Source: Chloroflexota bacterium
GTDB taxonomy: Bacteria; Chloroflexota; Anaerolineae; Aggregatilineales; Phototrophicaceae
Direction: 5' to 3'
DNA: 7,157 nt
Assembly (NCBI GenBank): GCA_026706395.1
Contig: JAPOYU010000130.1
Coordinates: 1-7,157, forward strand
Shown: piece by piece, positions 1 through 5,605 of the stretch
How positions within the stretch are numbered: the stretch's first letter is position 1
Layout: each line of letters starts with the position of its first letter
Translations under genes and position numbers: made by a program
Notes under the pieces: model-generated
Told to the model about the DNA's origin: nothing
The model's input: only the letters and a program-made list of their open reading frames with translations
Database searches by the model: none

Positions 1-490
1 TACCCCACAGAATCACCGGCATAATCGCAAGCGTCAGCGCCATCACATGCCAGGTAGCGCGCAGGGTAAATTCTGAGCGAATCGCATCGAATACCAAACT
101 GACGCAAACGAAAGCGAGGATGAATGGCGCCCAAAATGCCAGGCTGTACCAAAAGAGCTTGCCTCCCTGACGCAGGTAACCGCGATGCGCGGACGGCAGC
201 ATTCGGTCGCCCCTAATCACCCGGCTCGTGATCTCCAAACAATAACCGGCGATCCAGCAGGCGTAGACCATGAAGCCCACGAAAAGCAGAATCATCACAA
301 TCCAGAAAAACGCAGCTTCAGAAACTTCCAGAACGTTGCCTTCGTACCAGCCGCAATATGGCTCGCAGGCGCGTGGCTGGGGCGCCGGCGCAGTCAACAA
401 CCACATCCACAAGCTGGCTGGTATTGTCAGCCATAGCGCAATGTGAACGATGCGTATCGTGTTAGCAAAGGTCGCATGGACGCTATTCAT
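1..490 (-). CDS. Multi-pass membrane protein, DUF4013-like (3' end outside window)
   Basis: I translated this by hand on the minus strand. It starts at ATG 488-490 and stays open for 163 codons to the left edge, so the C-terminus is missing. Hydrophobic stretches lie at about residues 13-34, 60-83, 112-134 and 147-163, giving at least four probable membrane segments. The first inter-helix loop has two cysteines (C42, C46) and is probably short and exposed. After the second helix comes GYCLEITSRVIRGDRMLP (residues 82-99), which resembles the GY-L-…-G…LP signature of DUF4013 membrane proteins; the N-terminal part does not obviously match that family. A GGGAG motif six bases upstream supports the start. 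It lies 64 bp downstream of the aldo/keto reductase and may have its own promoter. The function is unknown. That the gene is real is well supported by length, start signal and membrane pattern; the family name is tentative. Confidence 0.75.
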   Translation of the reverse strand, partial: MNSVHATFANTIRIVHIALWLTIPASLWMWLLTAPAPQPRACEPYCGWYEGNVLEVSEAAFFWIVMILLFVGFMVYACWIAGYCLEITSRVIRGDRMLPSAHRGYLRQGGKLFWYSLAFWAPFILAFVCVSLVFDAIRSEFTLRATWHVMALTLAIMPVILWG

Positions 491-496
491 ACTCTA

Positions 497-501
497 CTCC
501 C
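497..501 (-). promoter_or_regulatory. Ribosome binding site of the membrane protein gene
   Basis: The minus strand reads GGGAG, six bases before the ATG at 490. It fixes the start of a gene that otherwise has no similarity-based start. Confidence 0.5.
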
Positions 502-519
502 GTTCGTGTTCTGATTCGC

Positions 520-548
520 ATTGTAACACGCGCGGTATGGCCTTTGAC
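520..548 (-). promoter_or_regulatory. Candidate sigma-70-type extended -10 promoter for the membrane protein gene
   Basis: On the minus strand, TACAAT (520-525) matches the -10 consensus at five of six bases. It is preceded by TG one base away, giving an extended -10, TGTTACAAT. A weak -35 element, GTCAAA (543-548, three of six matches), sits exactly 17 bp upstream. The predicted start near 513 would give a leader of about 23 nt containing the GGGAG ribosome binding site. This is a consensus match only. The gene could equally be read through from the aldo/keto reductase. Confidence 0.35.
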
Positions 549-554
549 GCCTCC

Positions 555-1526
555 TTACCCTACTTCTTCCAAACGATCATGCGCCGGCGGCGGTGTGACG
601 GACAGCGCCGAAATCTCGGCGTACCACTCAGGCGTCATCGCGACATCCAGCGCGGCGAGCGACGCTTCCAGCTGGGAGAGGTTGCGCGCGCCGATGATTG
701 GCGCGGTGACGGCCGGATGCGCCATCACCCAGGCGACGGCCAGCGTGGCGGGATGCAAGCCGCGTTCGCGAGCCTGGGCGGTGAAGTCGGCGGCGGATTG
801 ATAATAGTCAGCCAAGCCATAACGCTTGCTGTACATTCTGTTTTCAATCAGGCGGCCCGCGTCCGCCCTTCCGTCAGCCGTGTACTTGCCGGTAAGCAAA
901 CCGCCGCCGAGCGGGCTGTAGGGGATGACGCCGATCTGCTCATTCGCCGCCATCGACAGTATCTCAACTTCCGCCTGGCGCTTGACCAGGTTGTACATCG
1001 GCTGCAGGCATTCGATCCGCGCCAAGCCTTCGCGCGCGGCTATGCCTTGGGCTTTCATGACCTGCCAGGCGGACCAGTTGCTGACGGCGGGATAGAGGAT
1101 TTTGCCCTGCCGCACGAGGTCGTCGAGAGCGCGCATCGACTCTTCGACCGGCGTAGCCGCATCGTAGTGATGCAGAAAATAGACATCGATGCGATCGGTC
1201 TTGAGGCGCTTCAGACTGTCTTCCACAGCGATCTGGATGTGCCGGCGGGAAGCGCCGCCCTGGTTGACATCGCTGCCTGTACTCGACACGACCTTGGTGG
1301 TCAACACGATATCGTCGCGGCAGTCGGCGATCAAGCCGCCGAGGATCTCTTCTGAGCGGCCGCCGGCGTACGTATTGGCGCAATCGAAGAAGTTGATGCC
1401 GACATCGCGGCAGCGGTTGAACATACGCGCCGATTCGGCTTCATCGGCGATATCGCCGAATGACATCGTGCCGAAGCAAAGCGGCGACACCTTGACGCCG
1501 GTGCGACCAAGCATGCGATATTCCAT
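555..1526 (-). CDS. Aldo/keto reductase
   Basis: This 323-residue protein is a full-length NADPH-type aldo/keto reductase with a TIM-barrel fold, which would reduce aldehydes or ketones in the cytoplasm. The N-terminus MEYRMLGRTGVKVSPLCFGT is typical of the family. The catalytic tetrad is visible: D48 and Y53 (in FFDCANTY), K78 (TTK) and H119 (YFLHH). SNWSAW (149-154) and SPLGGGLLTGKY (204-215) are further family motifs. The C-terminal IIGARNLSQLE (277-287) is the usual cofactor-phosphate-binding segment. The start at 1526 is supported by AGGAGG eight bases upstream. It follows the PhzF gene by 42 bp with no terminator between them, so it is probably in the same operon. Given an amine oxidase upstream, reducing an amine-derived aldehyde is a possible role, but the substrate cannot be read from the sequence. 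The superfamily assignment is very secure; the subfamily is not. Confidence 0.95.
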   Translation of the reverse strand: MEYRMLGRTGVKVSPLCFGTMSFGDIADEAESARMFNRCRDVGINFFDCANTYAGGRSEEILGGLIADCRDDIVLTTKVVSSTGSDVNQGGASRRHIQIAVEDSLKRLKTDRIDVYFLHHYDAATPVEESMRALDDLVRQGKILYPAVSNWSAWQVMKAQGIAAREGLARIECLQPMYNLVKRQAEVEILSMAANEQIGVIPYSPLGGGLLTGKYTADGRADAGRLIENRMYSKRYGLADYYQSAADFTAQARERGLHPATLAVAWVMAHPAVTAPIIGARNLSQLEASLAALDVAMTPEWYAEISALSVTPPPAHDRLEEVG

Positions 1527-1534
1527 TGTTTGAG

Positions 1535-1540
1535 CCTCCT
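1535..1540 (-). promoter_or_regulatory. Strong Shine-Dalgarno of the aldo/keto reductase
   Basis: The minus strand reads AGGAGG, eight bases before the ATG at 1526. It is the best ribosome binding site in the window and implies independent initiation, unlike the coupled genes upstream. Confidence 0.8.
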
Positions 1541-1568
1541 GTCACAGGTTAATTTCCTTCAACTGATA

Positions 1569-2450
1569 TCACTCGTCAGCAGCCAGTTGGCCTTGCGCGA
1601 CCAACTCAACTCGTCCGCCGACGTTTATGACAATTTCCTCATCGGCTTGATGCGCCTCGAGATGCAGCAGCGAGGGCCGCCCAATCTGATAACCTTGCTC
1701 GCTGCGGATGGCGATCTTGTCGCCCCCCAAAACACCGTATTTGACCAGGTAGCCGGCGATGCAGCCATTGGCGCTGCCGGTGGCCGGATCCTCGGGCGCG
1801 CCGTAGATATCGTCCAGGACGCGCACATGGATGTCATTTTCTGCGTGAAGCGGCTCGGTGCAGAAGATGGCGGGCGCAATGGCATCATGGGCGCCGAGCA
1901 GCGCCCGCAGGCGGTCCAGGTTGACCCGCGCCTTTTGCAGGGCCGCCAGCGAACAAATGCGCGCCAAGACAAAGGCCATGCCGGTCGAGACTTCTTGAAT
2001 GGGAAAGCGGCTGTCGATGTCGCTTTCGTCAATGTTGAGGATGCGCGCGAGATCAGCCGCGTCGAACCGAGCGCCGAAGGTCGGAGGATTCTGGCGCATC
2101 CAGATGATGCCGTCAGCGCCGAAACTCACCGGGATCTGCCCGACGGGGAGATTGAGTTTGAGCCGCTCAACGGGCTGTTTGATGTACTCGCGCCGTATGA
2201 CATAGGCCGTGCCGAGCACAGGATGACCGGCGAAATCGACTTCGACTTCGGGCATGAAGATGCGGACATTGTAGCCGCCGTCCTGCGGCTCATCGGAGGT
2301 GACGAAGGTCGTCTCCGAGAAGTTGATCTCCTTCGCCAGTTGCTGCATCAGCGAAGCCGGCGGGTCGCCAAGATAGACCGCCAACTGATTGCCGGTGTAC
2401 TTCCTGCCGACGGTGAAGACATCGACGATGTAGAACTCCATGCGTGACAT
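1569..2450 (-). CDS. PhzF-family isomerase/epimerase-like protein
   Basis: This 293-residue protein has the usual PhzF length and both halves of the diaminopimelate-epimerase-like fold. MEFYIVDVFT and GNQLAVY (residues 4-13, 20-26) open the N-terminal domain. E46 in NFSETTFV is at the position of the catalytic glutamate of PhzF. FMPEVEVDFAGHPVLGTA (65-82) contains the D-x-x-GHP motif (D72, H76). EDPATGSAN (220-228) and the QG…GRPS segment (252-260) are the C-terminal signatures. In phenazine producers PhzF isomerises DHHA, but no other phenazine gene is present and most genomic PhzF paralogues have unknown substrates. The ATG at 2450 lies one base after the nitrilase stop (TGA-T-ATG), suggesting coupled translation. 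An in-frame ATG at 2441 (M4) fits the usual family N-terminus equally well, and neither has a clear Shine-Dalgarno. The family call is secure; the reaction is unknown. Confidence 0.93.
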   Translation of the reverse strand: MSRMEFYIVDVFTVGRKYTGNQLAVYLGDPPASLMQQLAKEINFSETTFVTSDEPQDGGYNVRIFMPEVEVDFAGHPVLGTAYVIRREYIKQPVERLKLNLPVGQIPVSFGADGIIWMRQNPPTFGARFDAADLARILNIDESDIDSRFPIQEVSTGMAFVLARICSLAALQKARVNLDRLRALLGAHDAIAPAIFCTEPLHAENDIHVRVLDDIYGAPEDPATGSANGCIAGYLVKYGVLGGDKIAIRSEQGYQIGRPSLLHLEAHQADEEIVINVGGRVELVAQGQLAADE

Positions 2451-2451
2451 A

Positions 2452-3354
2452 TCAGTCGCTCGTTTCGGTCGTTAAGGACTCTTTCCAGCGCGAGGGCGGA
2501 CTTTCGGAGATGCCGCTGAGCAGGCGGCCATAGTGCTGCGGCCGGCGCTGATGCAGCAGCGGGAAGAGCTCAAGGTACTGCTCACGGACCGATGCGCGCA
2601 ACAGAGCGTGTATGACTTCGTCGCCATCGCGCCCCGCCTGCGCCAATATGTTGCCCAGCGGATCACAGATGAAGCTGCTGCCATAAAATGCCACGGCGTT
2701 TTCTTTGCCAATACGGTTGCAGGCGGCGATGAAGAGGCCATTGGCGACGGCGTGCCCGCGCATCACCGTGCGCCAGGCGGCCGCCGAGTCAAAGTCGGGC
2801 GCGGTCGGTTCAGAGCCGATTGCGGTCGGATAATAAATGAACTCGGCGCCTTCCAGGGTGTAAATCCGCGCCAGCTCGGGGAACCACTGATCGTAGCAGG
2901 TCGGCGCGGCGAGCTTGATCGCGCCCAGGTCATGCACTGGGAATTGGTCGCCCCCGGCGAAATAATCCGTTTCGTGATAACCCTCGCCCGAGGGTATATG
3001 CACCTTGCGCGTGAAATAGCGGAGCTCGCCGGTCGGGTCGTGAATCGTGGCGGTATCCCAAGTGTTGCCATCAGCGTCTCGCTCGAAGAGACTGCCGATG
3101 ATGCTGACCTGATGCGCCCGCGCCAGCTCGCTGAAGAAGCGATCGGATGCGCCGCCGCGGAGGGGTTCCGCCCAGCGGAAACCGGCGGGATCGCGCCGGC
3201 CCGGGAAATAGGGCAAGATGCTGAATTCGGGCAGGCAGATCAGCCCCGCCCCGGTTGCGGCCGCCTCCGCCACAAGCTCGCGATAGAGCGATTTGGTCGA
3301 CTCCTGATCGCCGGTCCAATGGCCCTGCGCCAGAGCGATATGCAGGTCCTTCAT
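2452..3354 (-). CDS. Nitrilase-superfamily C-N hydrolase, N-carbamoylputrescine amidase-like
   Basis: The protein has 300 residues when started at ATG 3352-3354. The frame is open further upstream (to 3564), but that part is not nitrilase-like and lies over the amine oxidase gene. The chosen start gives MKDLHIALAQ, a typical nitrilase first strand, and an AGGTG lies nine bases upstream. The Glu-Lys-Cys triad is visible: E43 in CLPEFS, K117 in TRKVHIPSGEGY and C153 in TCYDQWFPE. YYPTAIGSEP (174-183), the WRTVMRGHAVAN stretch, CNRIG and FYGSSF are characteristic of N-carbamoylputrescine amidases (AguB type), which release putrescine, CO2 and ammonia. No agmatine deiminase is visible. The start overlaps the amine oxidase stop by four bases (ATGA). 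Superfamily and triad are secure. The exact substrate is an inference from motif resemblance, since related branches hydrolyse other amides or carbamoyl compounds. Confidence 0.92.
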   Translation of the reverse strand: MKDLHIALAQGHWTGDQESTKSLYRELVAEAAATGAGLICLPEFSILPYFPGRRDPAGFRWAEPLRGGASDRFFSELARAHQVSIIGSLFERDADGNTWDTATIHDPTGELRYFTRKVHIPSGEGYHETDYFAGGDQFPVHDLGAIKLAAPTCYDQWFPELARIYTLEGAEFIYYPTAIGSEPTAPDFDSAAAWRTVMRGHAVANGLFIAACNRIGKENAVAFYGSSFICDPLGNILAQAGRDGDEVIHALLRASVREQYLELFPLLHQRRPQHYGRLLSGISESPPSRWKESLTTETSD

Positions 3355-4625
3355 GATTGTTCGCACCTGTCGGCTAGGATTTCCTTTACGGCGCGCTGGC
3401 CGGTGAAGTAGGCGCCATGCACCATCGCCGTGAGATGATGGGGCGCGGTCGCCTCGCCCGCCCAGTATAAAGGCGGCGTGGGCGCTGCCAGTTTGTCGCG
3501 CGCAGCATAATGACCGGGCCGGCAGACGCTGTATCCGCCAAGGGCGAATTCGTCTTCGGGCCAATTGACCCAGCGCGCTTTGATGTATTGCAAGTCCGGC
3601 TTGCCGACCTCCGCGCGCAGGGTTTCCAGCCCTTTCCGCAGCGCCGCCTCTTCACCCAGCCGCAGCATTTCACGGGCGTAGTCACCGGTGAAAAAGCCGG
3701 TCCAGACGACTGCGCTATTGTCGCGTCCAAGCGACGGCGACCACCACATTGGCGGATTGCCCCTGGCGTAGATCGCGCCGATCGCCGGGTCGAGGATGTG
3801 CTCGTCAAAGAGATAGACCATTTTCATCACCGGTCCCATCTTCAAGCCGGCCAGCGCTTCCCGCTTTATGCTCGGTAATGGCGGGTTGAACTGTAGTCGA
3901 CCGGATTGCAATACGCCAAGCGGCAGCGTCACGACAGCGGCATCGGCGTGGAACTCATCGCCGGCGTCGGTTTTGACGCGGACGCCTGCCGACCAGTCTA
4001 TCTCAGTTGCGCGGCAATCGAGTCTGATATCCAGCCCCTCGGCCAGTTGCGCGTAATAGGCATCGTAGCCATCTAGTATGCGGTAATCGCTGTGGTCGTC
4101 TTCGCCATCACTGTCTTTGAAGAGCTGGGCATGGGCTTTGGCATTGAGATAGCGCATGCTCTCGCCCTCGGCGTTGGCGAAGGAGCGCTGCACATAACGC
4201 AGTTGCGCCTCGCTGAAGCCGATGCGTTTGAGATAGCGGCCCAGGTCTTCATCATCGCGGGGAGCCGGCGCATCGCCAAGCTCCCAGGAACGCGTCACAT
4301 CCAGCTCAGGCGATCGAGCGCGGGCCTCGCCCATAGTCAGCCAGTCGCCGTCCTCCGTGCGGATCATCGAATCGTCGATCTTGTTCCAGTGCCAGGTCCT
4401 CAAGCCCAGCCTTTCCACCCAAATCCAGGTGTTGACTTCGGGCGACTTGCCATGAATGAGCTCGGCGCCGAATTCCACCGGGAAGCCGGCGAAGTCTCGA
4501 TCCGTCCAAACCCGGCCGCCGATGCGATCCCGCGCTTCCAGCACGGTCGCGTGAATGTCCGCTTCTTTCAGATGAAAGGCCGCCGAAAGCCCAGCGATGC
4601 CCGCGCCGATGACCAGTACATTCAT
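3351..4625 (-). CDS. FAD-dependent amine oxidase (monoamine/polyamine oxidase family)
   Basis: This 424-residue protein is predicted to oxidise an amine to an imine or aldehyde, reducing O2 to H2O2. VLVIGAGIAGLSAAFHL at the N-terminus holds the GxGxxG dinucleotide-binding motif (G7, G9, G12), followed by E30 for the ribose and RIGGRVWT (34-41), the second FAD motif. FGAELIHGK (52-60) resembles the polyamine-oxidase active-site entry segment. K268 in PVMKMVY is at the position of the conserved flavin-N5 lysine. LYWAGEATAPHHLTAMVHGAYFTGQRA (386-412) is the C-terminal FAD-binding segment. It lacks the SGCY cysteine that tethers FAD covalently in mammalian MAO, so non-covalent FAD is expected, as in polyamine oxidases. 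No signal peptide is seen, so it is probably cytoplasmic. It overlaps both neighbours by four bases (ATGA). The family is secure; polyamine as the substrate is an inference from the neighbouring Pot permeases and the nitrilase. Confidence 0.93.
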   Translation of the reverse strand: MNVLVIGAGIAGLSAAFHLKEADIHATVLEARDRIGGRVWTDRDFAGFPVEFGAELIHGKSPEVNTWIWVERLGLRTWHWNKIDDSMIRTEDGDWLTMGEARARSPELDVTRSWELGDAPAPRDDEDLGRYLKRIGFSEAQLRYVQRSFANAEGESMRYLNAKAHAQLFKDSDGEDDHSDYRILDGYDAYYAQLAEGLDIRLDCRATEIDWSAGVRVKTDAGDEFHADAAVVTLPLGVLQSGRLQFNPPLPSIKREALAGLKMGPVMKMVYLFDEHILDPAIGAIYARGNPPMWWSPSLGRDNSAVVWTGFFTGDYAREMLRLGEEAALRKGLETLRAEVGKPDLQYIKARWVNWPEDEFALGGYSVCRPGHYAARDKLAAPTPPLYWAGEATAPHHLTAMVHGAYFTGQRAVKEILADRCEQS

Positions 4626-5509
4626 GTCAGCTTTTCCGGATCAAAATGGGGATTGTCCCAAACGAGCAGGACGCCGGCGTCGCCTGCAGCGGACTCGTCG
4701 ACATAGTCTGCAATGATGCGCTCGGGACGGAAGCCTCGGTTCATCTGCATCGTCACCGTCGGGTCTTTGATCTCCCCCGCGATGACCTTGTTTCCATACT
4801 CAAGCACGTCCATGTCCGCAGCATGATTGCGATAGCCCATCAACATGCCGACCATGTACCAGCCGCGCAAGTTCAGCGATTTGACGAGGTTAAAGCGCGC
4901 TTCGTACAGGCTGGTGCCGATGCCATGACCGCGATAATCTGAGTGGACCGCCATCTCAACGCCGTATAGCCAGTCGCCGTCGGGTTCATGCGCCCCCAGT
5001 CGCATATCGCCTATGGCTTCACGCCAGGGCAAGATCGGCGCGGTCGGCGGACGCGAACTGCGCATGGTGACAGCCAAGGCCAGGGCCTGGCCCGCCGCCG
5101 GCCCGCTGATGCGAAATGCGGTGAATTGACCCGCCGGGAACAGTTTGATGTGGGCGGCGATATCTTCCTCGCTGAAGCAATCGTCACAGTCTTCGTCTTG
5201 GCCGACGCCGTAAGCTTCGCGCAAGGTCCAGGCGGCATCCCCGGCATGCCAGTCTTTGATGTTCATCACAACGATGCCCGGCAGTTCAAATATGACATCC
5301 TCCCGGTCGAAATGTTTCAGCCACCACGAATCAAGGCTCATGTGAAGGGTTCGCGTCCCATCGCTGTTGGTCGTCCAATAAGGTTCATAAGGATCGCTTT
5401 CTTCGGCCGCTTCTCTCGCCCCTTCTTCAATGAGATGCTTCTGGATTTCCGGCCAGTCATAGTTGAGGGCTTGCTGCAGCGTTTCCTTATCCTTGCCGCT
5501 CTTGGGCAT
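4622..5509 (-). CDS. GNAT-family N-acetyltransferase, like the GNAT half of GNAT/nitrilase fusions
   Basis: The protein has 295 residues from ATG 5507-5509. An ATG at 5548 would add 13 residues (308 total), but it has no Shine-Dalgarno and lies inside the intergenic dyad, whereas 5509 follows the purine-rich tract GAAGGGAAAGGG. The acetyl-CoA-binding motif A is clear: VEMAVHSDYRGHGIGTSLYEA (184-204), with R193-G-H-G-I-G198 as the pyrophosphate loop. The region from about residue 73, including FPAGQFTAF, DGDWLYG, MLMGYRNHA, GEIKDPTVTMQMNRGF and the terminal LLVWDNP, resembles the N-terminal acetyltransferase domain of the bifunctional GNAT/carbon-nitrogen hydrolase proteins as I recall them. 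Residues 1-72 are a charged extension I do not recognise, and a CxxC (C108, C111) sits in an acidic loop. It heads the leftward operon and overlaps the amine oxidase by four bases. The substrate may be a polyamine or other amine; this is inferred from context only. Confidence 0.88.
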   Translation of the reverse strand: MPKSGKDKETLQQALNYDWPEIQKHLIEEGAREAAEESDPYEPYWTTNSDGTRTLHMSLDSWWLKHFDREDVIFELPGIVVMNIKDWHAGDAAWTLREAYGVGQDEDCDDCFSEEDIAAHIKLFPAGQFTAFRISGPAAGQALALAVTMRSSRPPTAPILPWREAIGDMRLGAHEPDGDWLYGVEMAVHSDYRGHGIGTSLYEARFNLVKSLNLRGWYMVGMLMGYRNHAADMDVLEYGNKVIAGEIKDPTVTMQMNRGFRPERIIADYVDESAAGDAGVLLVWDNPHFDPEKLT

Positions 5510-5512
5510 CTG

Positions 5513-5524
5513 CCCTTTCCCTTC
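5513..5524 (-). promoter_or_regulatory. Purine-rich ribosome binding site of the GNAT gene
   Basis: The minus strand reads GAAGGGAAAGGG, with the GAAGGG core nine bases from the ATG at 5509. No comparable motif precedes the alternative ATG at 5548, so this decides the start. Confidence 0.5.
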
Positions 5525-5544
5525 TCGCCGGCAGCCGGGCGCGC

Positions 5545-5578
5545 GCATAGCGATTAACCATAAGATACGTTACTATGC
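5545..5578. repeat. Imperfect dyad in the divergent promoter region (possible operator)
   Basis: GCATAG (5545-5550) is the exact reverse complement of CTATGC (5573-5578). Nested inside, TAAC (5555-5558) pairs with GTTA (5569-5572), leaving a four-base bulge (CGAT) on the left arm and a ten-base centre (CATAAGATAC). No T-run follows on either strand, so it is not a typical terminator. Its position between divergent genes fits a regulator site, but arms this short can arise by chance. Confidence 0.35.
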
Positions 5579-5605
5579 AGAGTAAGACTAGAGCAAACGA
5601 TAGCG

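Larger units (their letters stand above)
5510..5605. promoter_or_regulatory. Divergent intergenic control region
   Basis: This short stretch separates the leftward GNAT-amine oxidase-nitrilase unit from the rightward permease unit. Both units must be transcribed from here or from inside the opposing genes. The part from about 5551 to 5605 is visibly richer in A and T than the flanking genes. Several four-of-six -10-like hexamers occur (for example TACTAT at 5571 and TAAGAT at 5561, plus strand), but none has a convincing -35 at 16-18 bp, so I assign no specific promoter. Confidence 0.6.

Noticed and set aside
185..436. Small plus-strand open frame (83 codons) near the left edge
   Set aside because: The minus strand here encodes a convincing membrane protein with helices and a start signal. 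The plus frame is low-complexity, basic and without motifs.
450..1355. Long plus-strand open frame (301 codons) opposite the aldo/keto reductase
   Set aside because: It is antisense to a clear full-length enzyme with an intact catalytic tetrad. Its product has no recognisable motifs and is arginine-, alanine- and histidine-rich, as expected for a GC-rich shadow frame.
1530..2447. Long plus-strand open frame (305 codons) opposite the PhzF gene
   Set aside because: It mirrors the PhzF gene almost end to end, with no start signal and no family motif. It is a shadow of the sense codons.
1569..2450. PhzF gene as evidence of phenazine biosynthesis
   Set aside because: No other phz gene is present and the PhzF fold is widespread with unknown substrates. 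Coupling with amine-metabolism genes argues against phenazines.
2533..3411. Long plus-strand open frame (292 codons) opposite the nitrilase gene
   Set aside because: It is antisense to a nitrilase with a complete Glu-Lys-Cys triad, and its own translation shows no domain.
3355..3564. 70-residue N-terminal extension of the nitrilase frame
   Set aside because: It lies inside the amine oxidase coding sequence, is arginine-rich and shows no homology. ATG 3354 gives the normal family N-terminus and an ATGA overlap.
4988..5557. Plus-strand open frame (189 codons) opposite the GNAT gene
   Set aside because: It is antisense to a protein with a clear acetyl-CoA-binding loop and has no recognisable product.
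5545..5578. The intergenic dyad as a transcription terminator
   Set aside because: The arms are short and bulged, no T-run follows on either strand, and both flanking genes point away from it, so a terminator has no role here.
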